A stretch of 64,000 nt of DNA from NCBI GenBank assembly GCA_910577435.1, contig CAJTLV010000001.1:124001-188000 (forward strand), read 5' to 3'. This DNA is from an uncultured Christensenella sp. Its GTDB lineage: Bacteria; Bacillota; Clostridia; Christensenellales; Pumilibacteraceae. Position numbers and translations under genes: made by a program. The notes below the pieces were generated by a model that saw nothing but the letters and a program-made list of their open reading frames with translations, did no database searches and was not told where the DNA came from. Below, one piece after another: positions 8,690-17,154 of the stretch (position 1 is its first letter; each line of letters opens with the position of its first letter).

Positions 8690-9385
8690 CTATTTAATGA
8701 TAGTTCCTATTTTTTCGCCGCTCGCCGCGCGGATTATGCTGTTCTCTTCGGCGAGTCCGAACGCAACTATGGGGATTTTATTTTCCATACACATTGTTAT
8801 AGAAGTGAAATCCATAACGGCTATATTCTTGTTGATGACTTCCATATATGTCAGTTCATCGAGCTTTTTCGCATTCTTGTTAGTTTTGGGATCGCTGTCG
8901 TATACGCCGTCGACGTTTTTGGCCATAAGCAACACGTCGGCTTTTATCTCGGCGGCACGGAGCGCCGCGCCCGAATCCGTAGTAAAATACGGATTACCCG
9001 TACCGCAAGCGAATATGACTATACGCCCGCACTCGAAGTGCCGAAGCGCCTTGCGCAAAATGAACGGCTCGGCAACGGCGGGAATGGACAGCGCCGTTTG
9101 AACGCGTGTGGGAACGCCTTTCTTTTCGATAGCGTCCTGCAAAGCCAGCGCGTTCATTATCGTGGCGAGCATTCCCATATGGTCTGCAGTCACCTTGTCC
9201 ATAGCTACGCCCTGCCTGCCTCTCCAAAAGTTTCCTCCGCCGACAACTATCGCTATCTCGACGCCCGATTTTGCGAGCTTGACCAGTTGGACAACAACAC
9301 TGTCGACGGTTTCGGGATGGATCCCCGTACCCGTTTCGCCGCCGAGCGCTTCGCCGCTCAGTTTTAACAACACTCTCTTATACAT
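8690..9385 (-). CDS. pyrH: Uridylate kinase
   Basis: PyrH phosphorylates UMP to UDP and is the bacterial UMP kinase of the amino-acid kinase fold. Motifs include the N-terminal KRVLLKLSGEALGG, the IVVGGGNFWRG nucleotide loop and LLMAKNVDGVYDSDP. The open frame runs 14 codons further upstream, but the ATG at 9385 has GGAG 4 nt before it and puts KRVLLKLSG at the usual place, giving 231 residues. It begins just after the tsf terminator, so a separate promoter is likely; only a weak TTATAT -10-like box is visible upstream. Confidence 0.96.
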   Translation of the reverse strand: MYKRVLLKLSGEALGGETGTGIHPETVDSVVVQLVKLAKSGVEIAIVVGGGNFWRGRQGVAMDKVTADHMGMLATIMNALALQDAIEKKGVPTRVQTALSIPAVAEPFILRKALRHFECGRIVIFACGTGNPYFTTDSGAALRAAEIKADVLLMAKNVDGVYDSDPKTNKNAKKLDELTYMEVINKNIAVMDFTSITMCMENKIPIVAFGLAEENSIIRAASGEKIGTIIK

Positions 9386-9490
9386 ATCGCTCCGATTTGT
9401 GATTGAATTCATTCGCACCGTTCGCAACGGATCACAGCCATTTCACATTTGCACGCAGTCCGACACAACGATATAATTTTACACACTTGC

Positions 9491-9526
9491 AAAAATCGGC
9501 TTATCGCTGACTGACGGTAAGCCGAT
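9491..9526 (-). terminator. Intrinsic terminator after tsf
   Basis: On the minus strand ATCGGCTTA pairs perfectly with TAAGCCGAT (9 bp, 14-nt loop), followed directly by TTTTT. It lies 11 bp after the tsf stop and ends the rpsB-tsf unit. Confidence 0.85.
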
Positions 9527-9536
9527 AAATAGCAAT

Positions 9537-10472
9537 TTATTTTGCGGAGAGCTTTGCGATCTCTTCCGCGAGGTTATCGGTACGTTTTTCGATACCCTCG
9601 CCCATAACAAACTTTGTAAAGCGAACGACTTCGAGTTTCGCGCCCGTCTTTTTAGCTGTGGCGTCGACAAGCTGTTCGATCGTGACCGACGGATCTTTGG
9701 CAAACGCTTGATACAACAAGCAGTTTTCCTTGAAGAATGTGCCGAGTTTGCCTTCCGCGATCTTGACAAGCACCTGTTCGGGTTTTTTCGCGTTTTTCTC
9801 GTCGTTTTTGAGTTGCTGATGGATTATTTCGCGCTCGTGCTCGACAATTTCGGCGGGAACGTCTGACTGACGAACATACGGGGGCTGGAACGCCGCGATG
9901 TGCATAGCGACGTCGTGCGCCATAGTGACTATGTCGGCTGTATTCGCATCGGTACGTCCATCCGCCGCGATCTCTACGAGCGTGCCCATTTTTCCGCCCA
10001 TATGAATATACGCTTCTTCGACGGCGTTCGACGCGCTTTGAATAGCTACGCGACGAAGCGAAATTTTCTCGCCCGTCTTTGCCGTCGCGGCGGTTATAAG
10101 CTCGTCTACCGTTCCGTCTACCGTCTTTATCGCTTTGAGCGCTTCTACGTCGGCGCACTTATTGTCGGCTGCGACTTTGGCAACGGTGCCGCACAGCGCG
10201 ACGAACACGTCGCTTTTTGCGACGAAATCCGATTCGCAATTTATCTCGACAAGCGCGCCCGTCGTTTTATCGGCGGAAATGCTCGCCCATACCGCGCCTT
10301 CTGCGGCTATGCGCGACGCCTTTTTCGCGACTATAGCAACGCCCTGCTCGCGCAGATATTCGCACGCCTTGTCTATATCGCCGTTCGTCGCCATAAGCGC
10401 TTTTTTGCACGCCATCATGCCGGCGCCCGTAATGTCTCTGAGTTTACCTACGTCCTTTGCCGTGATCTCCAT
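9537..10472 (-). CDS. tsf: Translation elongation factor Ts
   Basis: EF-Ts recycles EF-Tu by nucleotide exchange. The 311-residue protein starts with the UBA-like domain (DVGKLRDITGAGMMACKKAL), the EF-Tu contact region; the family's usual Asp before CKKAL is Ala here. Two core repeats (INCESDFVAKSD and the MHIAAFQPPYV region) and the C-terminal module with LLYQAFAKDPSVTIEQLV follow. It lies about 30 bp after rpsB and ends at a strong terminator. Confidence 0.96.
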   Translation of the reverse strand: MEITAKDVGKLRDITGAGMMACKKALMATNGDIDKACEYLREQGVAIVAKKASRIAAEGAVWASISADKTTGALVEINCESDFVAKSDVFVALCGTVAKVAADNKCADVEALKAIKTVDGTVDELITAATAKTGEKISLRRVAIQSASNAVEEAYIHMGGKMGTLVEIAADGRTDANTADIVTMAHDVAMHIAAFQPPYVRQSDVPAEIVEHEREIIHQQLKNDEKNAKKPEQVLVKIAEGKLGTFFKENCLLYQAFAKDPSVTIEQLVDATAKKTGAKLEVVRFTKFVMGEGIEKRTDNLAEEIAKLSAK

Positions 10473-10503
10473 ATGATTGACTCCTGTAATGATAATACGT
10501 TAA

Positions 10504-11341
10504 TTATTCTGCCGCGCTCTCGCCGGTCTCTACCTTTTCGGTAAGCTGTTCGAGCTGTTCGCGCGTGGCCGGTTCTTCCACGACCTCGACCGCCGCCTTA
10601 GCGGTTTCCGCCTCAGCCTGCATTTCCGCTTCCACAGCCCGACGTGCCGCAAGCCCCTCTTCGCCTTCGCGAGCCTCGATGACCGCGTCCGCCATAGCGC
10701 CGGCAATGAGTTTTATCGCGCGGATAGCGTCATCGTTACCGGGTATTACGTAATCTATTTCGTCGGGATCGCAGTTGGTATCGACTATGCCTACAATGGG
10801 AATATGCAGTTTGCGCGCTTCGAGAACGGCGTTGTGTTCTTTCTTGGGATCGACAACAAACAGCGCGCCGGGAAGAGTGCGCATATCTTTTATGCCGCCG
10901 AGATTTTCTTCGAGCTTGTCGCGTTCGGCTTTCAGCTTGAGAACTTCCTTTTTGGGAAGAAGCGCAAATTCGTTCATCTTCTCCATAAGGTTGAGTTTAT
11001 TGAGACGCTCGCGATCTTATTGTAGTGAAGTTGGTAAGCGTGCCGCCCAACCAACGCGAATTCACATAGTACATTCCGCACTTCTGCGCTTCCTGCATTA
11101 TAGCTTCCTGAGCCTGCTTTTTGGTGCCGACGAAGAGTATCGACTTGCCGCTCGCCGCAACGTCCTTTACGAACGCATACGCCTTATCTATCATCTCGAC
11201 CGTCTTTTCGAGGTTGATGATGTAGATATCGTTGCGCGCGACATAGATGTACTTCTTCATTTTGGGATTCCACTTGCGAGTGGGATGACCGAAATGCACG
11301 CCCGCTTCGAGAAGCTGTTTCATTGTGATGATGTTTGCCAT
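10504..11341 (-). pseudogene. rpsB: Ribosomal protein uS2, frameshifted in this sequence
   Basis: uS2 is an essential 30S protein. The first part (ATG at 11341) encodes a good S2 N-terminus (MKQLLEAGVHFGHPTRKWNP, NSRWLGGTLTNFTTIR). It then runs into a stop at 10997. The rest (GGIKDMRTLPGALFVVDP, HIPIVGIVDTNCDPDEIDYVIPGND) continues in another frame, readable from about 11021 down. A TAA in the second frame and the stop in the first confine the break to roughly 11000-11023. Compared with family length about 5 nt (or 2 nt) seem to be missing. The second part ends with an acidic Glu/Ala-rich tail of about 55 residues. An assembly or sequencing error is the likeliest cause because the gene is essential and otherwise intact. 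Confidence 0.9.
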
Positions 11342-11433
11342 ATTTGTTCCTCCGTTTACCGCCCCGACCGCAACGCCGCCATAGAAAGATTTAACGACGC
11401 ACAGAAAATCCGATCGGGTGAGTATTAGACAAT

Positions 11434-11502
11434 TTTTCGCAAGCGAAATATTATGAATTCCGCTAACCTTAATATTTTAGCACAATCGGTCTCGCCTTGC
11501 AA
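11434..11502 (-). promoter_or_regulatory. Sigma-A promoter and leader palindrome for rpsB-tsf
   Basis: On the minus strand TTGCAA (11497-11502) and TAAAAT (11474-11479) are 17 bp apart. Transcription should start near 11467, leaving a leader of about 126 nt before rpsB. The leader opens with a perfect 14-bp palindrome, TTTCGCTTGCGAAA (11434-11447). No gene lies in 11342-11590. Confidence 0.65.
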
Positions 11503-11560
11503 ATCTTTTTGACCTCTTAATCGCATTTTTTCTATTATTTTTATTAAATCAACACGTAAA

Positions 11561-11586
11561 TGCCGGCGACGGTGCGCACACCGGCA
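11561..11586 (-). terminator. Possible terminator after the DUF1292 gene
   Basis: Just after the stop at 11591, TGCCGG pairs with CCGGCA around a 14-nt loop that can itself pair as GTGCGCAC. A short ATTT follows, with a weak AT-rich tract further on. Its position between the DUF1292 gene and the rpsB promoter suits a terminator, but the U-tract is poor. Confidence 0.45.
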
Positions 11587-11590
11587 AAGA

Positions 11591-12010
11591 TTATCCGTGA
11601 TGATGGTGATGCTCGCAACCGCAACCGCACTCATCGTCGCCGTCGCAGTCATGATCGCAACAATCGCCGTGACCGCATTCCTCGCAATCACAGCATCCGT
11701 CTTCGGCTTCCGCAAGTGCTTTTAGGTACTCGTTGAACACCGCGTCGAGTATGCTCTCGTCGAGAACGGGTTCGAATACGTCGTTATCCTCGTCTTCTTC
11801 GCTCACCTTGAATATAAGCGCTTCGTCGTCGCCTAAACCTTCGAGCGGTTCGACAGGCTGAAGCAATGCGTAAAAATCGCCCTGATACTCGATGCAGGCA
11901 ACCTCGTAAAAGTCTACGGGCTTACCCTCGTCGTCCGTAAGAGTGATGATTTCGTCCTCGTCGAGAAGTTCCACGTTCTCGTCGTTCTTAACTTCTTTGT
12001 TGTTTGCCAT
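11591..12010 (-). CDS. DUF1292 (YrzB-type) protein with Cys/His-rich C-terminal tail
   Basis: Residues 12-100 are a DUF1292 domain (IITLTDDEGKPVDFYEVACI, YALLQPVE), a small acidic Firmicute family of unknown function. It stands next to ruvX, as yrzB does in Bacillus, and that synteny supports the call. The tail, residues 104-139, is unusual: ten cysteines (106, 107, 109, 112, 117, 118, 122, 128, 130, 132) and seven histidines, ending in five consecutive His and Gly. This looks like a metal-binding appendage. Which metal, and whether it serves storage, sensing or delivery, cannot be read from the sequence. Confidence 0.85.
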   Translation of the reverse strand: MANNKEVKNDENVELLDEDEIITLTDDEGKPVDFYEVACIEYQGDFYALLQPVEPLEGLGDDEALIFKVSEEDEDNDVFEPVLDESILDAVFNEYLKALAEAEDGCCDCEECGHGDCCDHDCDGDDECGCGCEHHHHHG

Positions 12011-12057
12011 AATAAGCTATGACCTCCCTGTGATTGTGTTTTTATTATAAACGCAGG

Positions 12058-12483
12058 CTATACGCCGCGTTCGATGTAGCTTTGCAATATTATCTTTGCG
12101 GCAAGGCTGTCGACAAGTCCGTCGCGGCGTGATTTGCTTTTTACGCCCGCCTCCGCAAGCAGTTCGTCCGCCTCCACCGTAGTCAGTCTTTCGTCAACCA
12201 ACGCGATACTCAGTCCCGTTACACGTTCGAGATTGCGCGAAAACGCGCGGACTCTGCCCGACTGCACGCTTTCGGTTCCGTCCAAATTGAGCGGCAAGCC
12301 GACCACGATACCGCTTACGCCTTCTTTTACCGCAAGCTCCGCGACGTAATCGATCGTATCGCGCATCGATTTAGTGCGATACACACCTAGCGGCGACGCG
12401 AGCGTTCGCGTAGCGTCGCACACGGCGAGCCCGACCCGTTTCAAACCGAAATCGACGCCTAATAATCTACCCGTTTCACTCAC
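12058..12483 (-). CDS. ruvX: YqgF/RuvX-type Holliday junction resolvase-like protein
   Basis: RNase H-fold protein of the YqgF family, implicated in Holliday junction resolution and in 16S rRNA 5'-end processing. Visible motifs are LLGVDFGLKRVGLAV with the first catalytic Asp, IVVGLPLNLDGTES, and LVDERLTTVEADELL with the second acidic pair; a late Asp lies in RDGLVDSLAAKIIL. The frame is also open to a GTG at 12501. The GTG at 12483 gives 141 residues and the usual short N-terminus, though neither has a strong ribosome site. Confidence 0.92.
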   Translation of the reverse strand: MSETGRLLGVDFGLKRVGLAVCDATRTLASPLGVYRTKSMRDTIDYVAELAVKEGVSGIVVGLPLNLDGTESVQSGRVRAFSRNLERVTGLSIALVDERLTTVEADELLAEAGVKSKSRRDGLVDSLAAKIILQSYIERGV

Positions 12484-12659
12484 CGCTCTATTGTAACACA
12501 CCGCCGATCTTTTAACAAGGCTTTTACCGCGTTTTTTTCCGATTTTAATGAACTTTTTATATTAAACGCTTTTTCGAGTTTGCGCAATATAACAATATAT
12601 GTGTTGTTTGACCGTATACGCCGCACGCGCTCTGCGCATAATAATCGCGGGAGGAAATT

Positions 12660-12791
12660 ATGAAACAACTGCTTTTGGGAATCACACTCGGCGCAATCGC
12701 CGGCGCGGTAGCCGTCAAAAAAATGGAGGACGAGGAACTACCCGAAAAATTGCTTAAATGCGCTCAGAAAAAACTTAAAGAGCAAGACTGA
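12660..12791 (+). CDS. Small membrane peptide (43 residues)
   Basis: A short plus-strand frame with an excellent ribosome site (GGGAGG, 5 nt before ATG). The product has one hydrophobic segment (LLLGITLGAIAGAVAV, residues 4-19) with small-residue GxxxG-like spacing and a charged, Lys/Glu-rich C-terminus. This layout resembles YtxH-like small membrane proteins, but the protein is too short for a firm family call. It is transcribed divergently from ruvX and converges on rarA. Function unknown. Confidence 0.6.
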   Translation: MKQLLLGITLGAIAGAVAVKKMEDEELPEKLLKCAQKKLKEQD

Positions 12792-12794
12792 ACG

Positions 12795-12832
12795 GTAACG
12801 GTGACGCACGGAAAATTGTGTGTAAGCGTTAC
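12795..12832. terminator. Possible bidirectional hairpin between the small membrane peptide gene and rarA
   Basis: GTAACG (12795-12800) can pair with CGTTAC (12827-12832), with an inner CAC/GTG pairing. It spans the convergent ends of the small plus-strand gene and rarA. No good U-tract is present in either direction, so terminator activity is only inferred. Confidence 0.3.
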
Positions 12833-14166
12833 GACTTCTTCTTGCTGTGGGCGCGCTTCCATTCCTTAATACTTTCCAAGCGCGTCTTGAACCTGCCCTC
12901 CAATCCTTCTTCGGTAGGAACATAATACTCTCTTCCGGCCAGAGAATCGGGCAGGCACTGCATATCGGTGAGTTTATCGGGCGCGTCGTGCGCATACTTA
13001 TAACCCTTGCCGTAATCAAGCTCTTTCATCAGACGCGTCGGCGCATTGCGTATGACGAGCGGGACGGGTTCGGATAACATTCCGAGCGCGTCTTTTTTTG
13101 CACTCAAATACGCGACTTCCATCGCGTTCGATTTGGGTGCGAGCGACAGATATACGACTGCTTGCGTCAGATGAACGGAGCATTCGGGCATTCCGATAAA
13201 ATGACACGCCTGATATGCCGCCACGCATATTTCGAGCGCGCGCGGATCGGCAAGCCCTACGTCCTCGCTCGCAAACCGTGTTACCCGACGCGCAATATAA
13301 ATAGGGTCTTCGCCCGCCTCCAACATCCGAGCCAGCCAATACACCGCCGCATCGGGATCGGAATTGCGCATTGACTTATGAAGCGCAGATATGAGATTGT
13401 AATGTTCTTCGCCCGATTTGTCGTACAGAAGTGATTTTTTGGACGTACACTGCTCGATAGTCTCGTCGGTCACGACCGTCTTTTTGCCGTCGAAATCGCC
13501 GTTGAGCACAACCATTTCGAGAGTTGACAGTGCACTCCGCGCGTCGCCGTTGGCAAACGTCGCTATAGCCTCGATAAGCCTGTCGTCTATCTCCACCGTC
13601 TGCCCGCCGAAGCCGCGCTCGTCGGTAAGCGCACGCTTTAACAGCTCGCACAGCTCATCCGTTTTGAGCTGTTGTAAAACAAAAACCTTACATCTGGACA
13701 ATAACGCGCCGTTCACCTCGAACGACGGATTTTCGGTTGTCGCACCTATCAGTATAATACTGCCCTTTTCTACGAACGGCAAAAACGCATCCTGCTGCGC
13801 TTTATTGAATCTGTGTATCTCGTCTACGAAAAGTATTGTTTTCTGCCCGAACTTGCGAGCCTTTTCGGCTTGCTCCATCACCTGTTTGATCTCTTTTATG
13901 CCGCTTGTTACAGCCGAAAAATCGACAAACTCCGATTCGGTGCGATTCGCTATTATTCGAGCGAGCGTAGTTTTTCCCACACCGGGCGGACCCCAGAATA
14001 TCATAGATCCGACATTGTCGTTTTCAATCAGCCGACGCAATATTTTACCGTCGCCCAATAAATGCCGCTGACCGCAAAACTCGTCGAGCGTCTTAGGTCG
14101 CAATCTCGCCGCAAGCGGTTGCGGCGCTTCGTCTTGGAATAAACTCTGTTGTTCGTAATTACTCAT
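12829..14166 (-). CDS. rarA: Replication-associated recombination protein A (MgsA/RarA)
   Basis: AAA+ ATPase of the clamp-loader superfamily that acts at stalled or damaged replication forks. The 445 residues have Walker A GPPGVGKTTLA, Walker B FVDEIHRFNKAQQDAF, sensor GATTENPSFEVN and the SRC arginine motif (ALLSRCKVF). The family C-terminal tetramerisation region contains YWLARMLEAGEDP and FASEDVGLADP. The start ATG at 14166 has GGAG 7 nt upstream. It lies 12 bp after the cysteine desulfurase gene, so it is probably co-transcribed with the iscR-like promoter. Confidence 0.95.
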   Translation of the reverse strand: MSNYEQQSLFQDEAPQPLAARLRPKTLDEFCGQRHLLGDGKILRRLIENDNVGSMIFWGPPGVGKTTLARIIANRTESEFVDFSAVTSGIKEIKQVMEQAEKARKFGQKTILFVDEIHRFNKAQQDAFLPFVEKGSIILIGATTENPSFEVNGALLSRCKVFVLQQLKTDELCELLKRALTDERGFGGQTVEIDDRLIEAIATFANGDARSALSTLEMVVLNGDFDGKKTVVTDETIEQCTSKKSLLYDKSGEEHYNLISALHKSMRNSDPDAAVYWLARMLEAGEDPIYIARRVTRFASEDVGLADPRALEICVAAYQACHFIGMPECSVHLTQAVVYLSLAPKSNAMEVAYLSAKKDALGMLSEPVPLVIRNAPTRLMKELDYGKGYKYAHDAPDKLTDMQCLPDSLAGREYYVPTEEGLEGRFKTRLESIKEWKRAHSKKKS

Positions 14167-14178
14167 ATTTTCGCTCCG

Positions 14179-15306
14179 TCACTTATCGGTCCTTCTCGTC
14201 AGCTTGCCGACTACGTCGTTCACTGTCTCGGCGGCATAGATCGCACATTCGACGGTCGTCTGCCTGCCGAACGAGAAACGCACCGAATTCTCCGCTCCGC
14301 GCTCGCCCATTGCAACAAGCGTTCGAGGCGGCGTCGCAGAACCCGCCGAACACGCCGACCCCACAGAACAGCACACGCCGCGCATCGACAGCGCAACGGC
14401 AAGTCTGCCGCCATTCACTCCGTCGAACGAAACCGACAGTATATCGTTCACCCTTTGCGCATTCTTCGCTATTACCCTGCCGCAATTAAGATTATCGATA
14501 AATGCGCGTGCGATCTTTTCGGTATGGGGATTATAAAATTTGTTCTTCATTTCAGATGCCGCCGCGATTGCCGCGCCCATACCGACTATTGCGGGAACGT
14601 TATACGTACCGGAACGCACGCCTCGCACCCTATCTCCGCCCGAAATGAACGGAGACGGTTTCAAGCCGCGCCGAGCATACAGAAATCCGGCGCCTTTCAA
14701 TCCGTAAAACTTGTGCGCCGACACGCAAAGCATATCGACGTTCGTATTCTTCACGGAAATATCGACGGAGTTGACCGCTTGCACCGCGTCGGTAAAAAAC
14801 ATCGCCCCCGCCGAATGCGCGACTTCCGCAAGCTCTTTGATCGGCTGTATCGTTCCGACGATATTGTTCACCGTCATCACTGCGACAAGCGCCGTGTCGG
14901 CACGAATCACGCCTTTGAGCGCGTCGGGAGTTATCACACCGTCCGCCGTCGGCTTTACGTAATCCACTTCATAACCGTTATCGGAAAGATATTCGGCGCA
15001 AGACAGTACGCTGTCGTGATCTATAGCCGAAACTACTATATGTCTGCGCTCACCTAAGCGCACGCACTTCATCGCGAGATTGACGGCTTCCGTGCCTCCC
15101 GATGTGAAGTGTATTTCGTCTGCCGTCGCACCGATAGCGCACGCACACGATTCGCGCGCGGTCTCGACGGCTTTATGCGCTTCCTGCCCCGCGATATGCG
15201 TCGACGACGGATTATAGAAAACGTCCTTAAAATACCGCTCGGCAACCGAAAACACCTTTTCATCGACAGGCGTCGTAGCCGCATAATCGAGATAGATCGG
15301 TTTCAT
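14179..15306 (-). CDS. Cysteine desulfurase (NifS/IscS family)
   Basis: PLP enzyme that takes sulfur from cysteine for Fe-S clusters or thio-modified tRNA. Motifs are the N-terminal YLDYAATTPV, the PLP-lysine motif VSAHKFYGLKGAGF and the mobile loop GSACSAGSATPPRTL with the candidate catalytic Cys. The loop differs from the usual SGSACTS by an extra CC. The ATG at 15306 overlaps the regulator stop as ATGA; upstream in-frame codons belong to that gene. The pairing with an Rrf2 regulator suggests an Isc-like role, but no iscU scaffold gene is adjacent. Confidence 0.93.
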   Translation of the reverse strand: MKPIYLDYAATTPVDEKVFSVAERYFKDVFYNPSSTHIAGQEAHKAVETARESCACAIGATADEIHFTSGGTEAVNLAMKCVRLGERRHIVVSAIDHDSVLSCAEYLSDNGYEVDYVKPTADGVITPDALKGVIRADTALVAVMTVNNIVGTIQPIKELAEVAHSAGAMFFTDAVQAVNSVDISVKNTNVDMLCVSAHKFYGLKGAGFLYARRGLKPSPFISGGDRVRGVRSGTYNVPAIVGMGAAIAAASEMKNKFYNPHTEKIARAFIDNLNCGRVIAKNAQRVNDILSVSFDGVNGGRLAVALSMRGVCCSVGSACSAGSATPPRTLVAMGERGAENSVRFSFGRQTTVECAIYAAETVNDVVGKLTRRTDK

Positions 15307-15725
15307 TCGCTCTCTCCGATCGGCTTGCAAGTGCAACGGAAATCATCGATCATCTCATACAGCGTGACACTGTTCAGGACGGCGTTAATTCCGTCCGTAA
15401 GTTTAGCAATGACGTTGCGGTTGGGGCAGTACTTATCTTCGCAATCGCCGAAAGCGCACTTCGGCGCGTCGAATCCGTCGTCAAGCGAATCAAGCATATC
15501 TCCTACGGTTATATCCTTAGGGTCGCGCGCAAGAATATATCCGCCCGCCTTACCCCTGTATGCTTTGACTATACCGCCACGACGAAGCATTGCGAGCAGC
15601 TGTTCCATATATTTGATACCGACGTCTGTCTGCTTCACAAGCTGAGAAGCGCTGAGCGGCGTTTTAGACAGCGCAAGCATAAAGCACAGTCGCATCCCGT
15701 ATGTCGCTCTCGTAGATAATCTCAT
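15303..15725 (-). CDS. Rrf2-family transcriptional regulator (IscR-like)
   Basis: A 140-residue winged-helix regulator. The N-terminal MRLSTRATYGMRLC and the DNA-binding ISYxEQLL-like segment (VGIKYMEQLLAMLRRGGIV) followed by YRGKAGGYILAR are typical Rrf2. Three cysteines in CAFGDCEDKYC lie where IscR binds its Fe-S cluster, with two more Cys near the end, so Fe-S sensing is plausible. The ATG at 15725 has GAGG 8 nt upstream. Co-transcription with a cysteine desulfurase supports control of sulfur or Fe-S assembly, likely with autoregulation at the promoter just upstream. Confidence 0.9.
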   Translation of the reverse strand: MRLSTRATYGMRLCFMLALSKTPLSASQLVKQTDVGIKYMEQLLAMLRRGGIVKAYRGKAGGYILARDPKDITVGDMLDSLDDGFDAPKCAFGDCEDKYCPNRNVIAKLTDGINAVLNSVTLYEMIDDFRCTCKPIGESE

Positions 15726-15752
15726 TAATATACCTCGAAGTGTAATACGGAC

Positions 15753-15781
15753 ATTATACAGCACCGTATATGAAATGTCAA
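15753..15781 (-). promoter_or_regulatory. Perfect consensus sigma-A promoter of the iscR-like operon
   Basis: On the minus strand TTGACA (15776-15781) and TATAAT (15753-15758) are separated by exactly 17 bp. An imperfect dyad, CCT-N10-AGG in CCTACTGATTTACAGG, lies just upstream of the -35 box at 15788-15803 and could be an operator for the encoded Rrf2 protein. A promoter this strong is usually held down by a repressor. Confidence 0.85.
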
Positions 15782-15834
15782 CTAAATCCCTGTAAATCAG
15801 TAGGTATATAACCGCCCGATAAATCCGTTCAAGC

Positions 15835-15862
15835 GTAAACGCCGCTATACGGCGGCGCTTAC
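15835..15862 (-). terminator. Stem-loop after glyA
   Basis: CGCCGC pairs with GCGGCG around CGTATA, extended by GTAA/TTAC after a single mismatch. It stands 34 bp after the glyA stop and before the iscR-like promoter. A U-tract is missing, so it may stabilise the 3' end rather than terminate. Confidence 0.45.
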
Positions 15863-15895
15863 TGAAACAACAAAGTATATAAACTCGGATCGATA

Positions 15896-17125
15896 TTATT
15901 CGTACAGCGGGAATTTTTTCGTGAGCGTCGCCACTCGATCGAGAACCGACGGTCTTGCGCTCTCACCTTTTTGTATGACGTCGGCTATACAGTCGGCAAT
16001 CACCGTCATTTCGGTCTCTTTCATACCGCGCGACGTAGCGGCGGGCGTGCCTATACGTATGCCCGAAGTCTTTGACGGCGGCAGTGGGTCGAAAGGTATC
16101 GCGTTCTTATTGACCGTGATATTGCACTCGTCGAGAAGGGTTTCGAGTTCCTTACCCGTCATAGTATCGAGTTTTATCAGCATAAGATGATTGTCCGTTC
16201 CGTCGGATACGAGTTTGACGCCGCGTGCTTTAAGCTGTTTTGCAAGTGCAGACGCGTTCTTTACTATCTGTTTTTGATACTCCTTGAATTCGGCGCTCGC
16301 CGCCTCTTTGAACGCGACGGCTTTTGCCGCGATGATATGTTCGAGAGGTCCGCCCTGCGTACCGGGAAATACGGCTTTGTCTATCGCCTTAGCGTACTGC
16401 TCTTTGCACAGTATCATTCCGCCGCGAGGACCGCGAAGAGTTTTGTGGGTCGTCGTCGTCACTATGTCGGCGTACTCGACGGGATTGGGGTGCTGTCCCG
16501 CCGCAACAAGTCCCGCAATATGCGCCATATCGACCATAAACACCGCGCCTACCTCGTCCGCTATCTTGCGGAACTTTTTGAAATCGATAAAACGCGGGTA
16601 TGCGGAAGCTCCGGCGAGTATCAGCTTCGGTCTATGCTCTTTCGCGAGTTTTTCGACCATATCGTAATCGATGGTCTCTGTTTTTTCGTCCACGCCGTAT
16701 GCGACTACGTTATAATACCGACCCGAATAATTCACTTTCGAACCGTGCGTCAGATGTCCGCCGTGCGCGAGATCCATACCGAGATATGTGTCGCCGGGTT
16801 GAAGCGTCGCATAAAACACCGCGTGATTGGCGTTAGCGCCGCAGTGCGGTTGGACATTTGCGTGTTCCGCGCCGAACAAAGACTTCGCGCGCTCTATGGC
16901 AAGCGTTTCAACCTCGTCTACATACTCGCAACCGCCGTAATAGCGCTTGGAGGGATAACCTTCCGCATACTTGTTCGTAAGGTGCGAACCCGCCGCCGCG
17001 AGCACTGCGGGCGAAACGAAATTTTCGCTCGCGATAAGTTCTATCTTGGTGCGTTGGCGATTGAGTTCGCGGCGCATACTCGCCGCAACTTCGGGGTCGA
17101 CTTTTTCGATAAGATCGAGTTCCAT
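15896..17125 (-). CDS. glyA: Serine hydroxymethyltransferase
   Basis: PLP enzyme that converts serine and tetrahydrofolate to glycine and methylene-THF, the main source of one-carbon units. The 409 residues include IELIASENFVSPAVL, YAEGYPSKRYYGGCE, VDMAHIAGLVAAG, the PLP-lysine segment VTTTTHKTLRGPRGG and LPPSKTSGIRIGTPA. The ATG at 17125 follows AAAGGAG at ideal spacing; upstream in-frame codons are Lys/Arg-rich and not typical. It is the last gene of the hslV-hslU-hisS-tcdA-rseC-glyA run. Confidence 0.97.
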   Translation of the reverse strand: MELDLIEKVDPEVAASMRRELNRQRTKIELIASENFVSPAVLAAAGSHLTNKYAEGYPSKRYYGGCEYVDEVETLAIERAKSLFGAEHANVQPHCGANANHAVFYATLQPGDTYLGMDLAHGGHLTHGSKVNYSGRYYNVVAYGVDEKTETIDYDMVEKLAKEHRPKLILAGASAYPRFIDFKKFRKIADEVGAVFMVDMAHIAGLVAAGQHPNPVEYADIVTTTTHKTLRGPRGGMILCKEQYAKAIDKAVFPGTQGGPLEHIIAAKAVAFKEAASAEFKEYQKQIVKNASALAKQLKARGVKLVSDGTDNHLMLIKLDTMTGKELETLLDECNITVNKNAIPFDPLPPSKTSGIRIGTPAATSRGMKETEMTVIADCIADVIQKGESARPSVLDRVATLTKKFPLYE

Positions 17126-17154
17126 AATATTTATCTCCTTTCGGTTTTTCTTTT

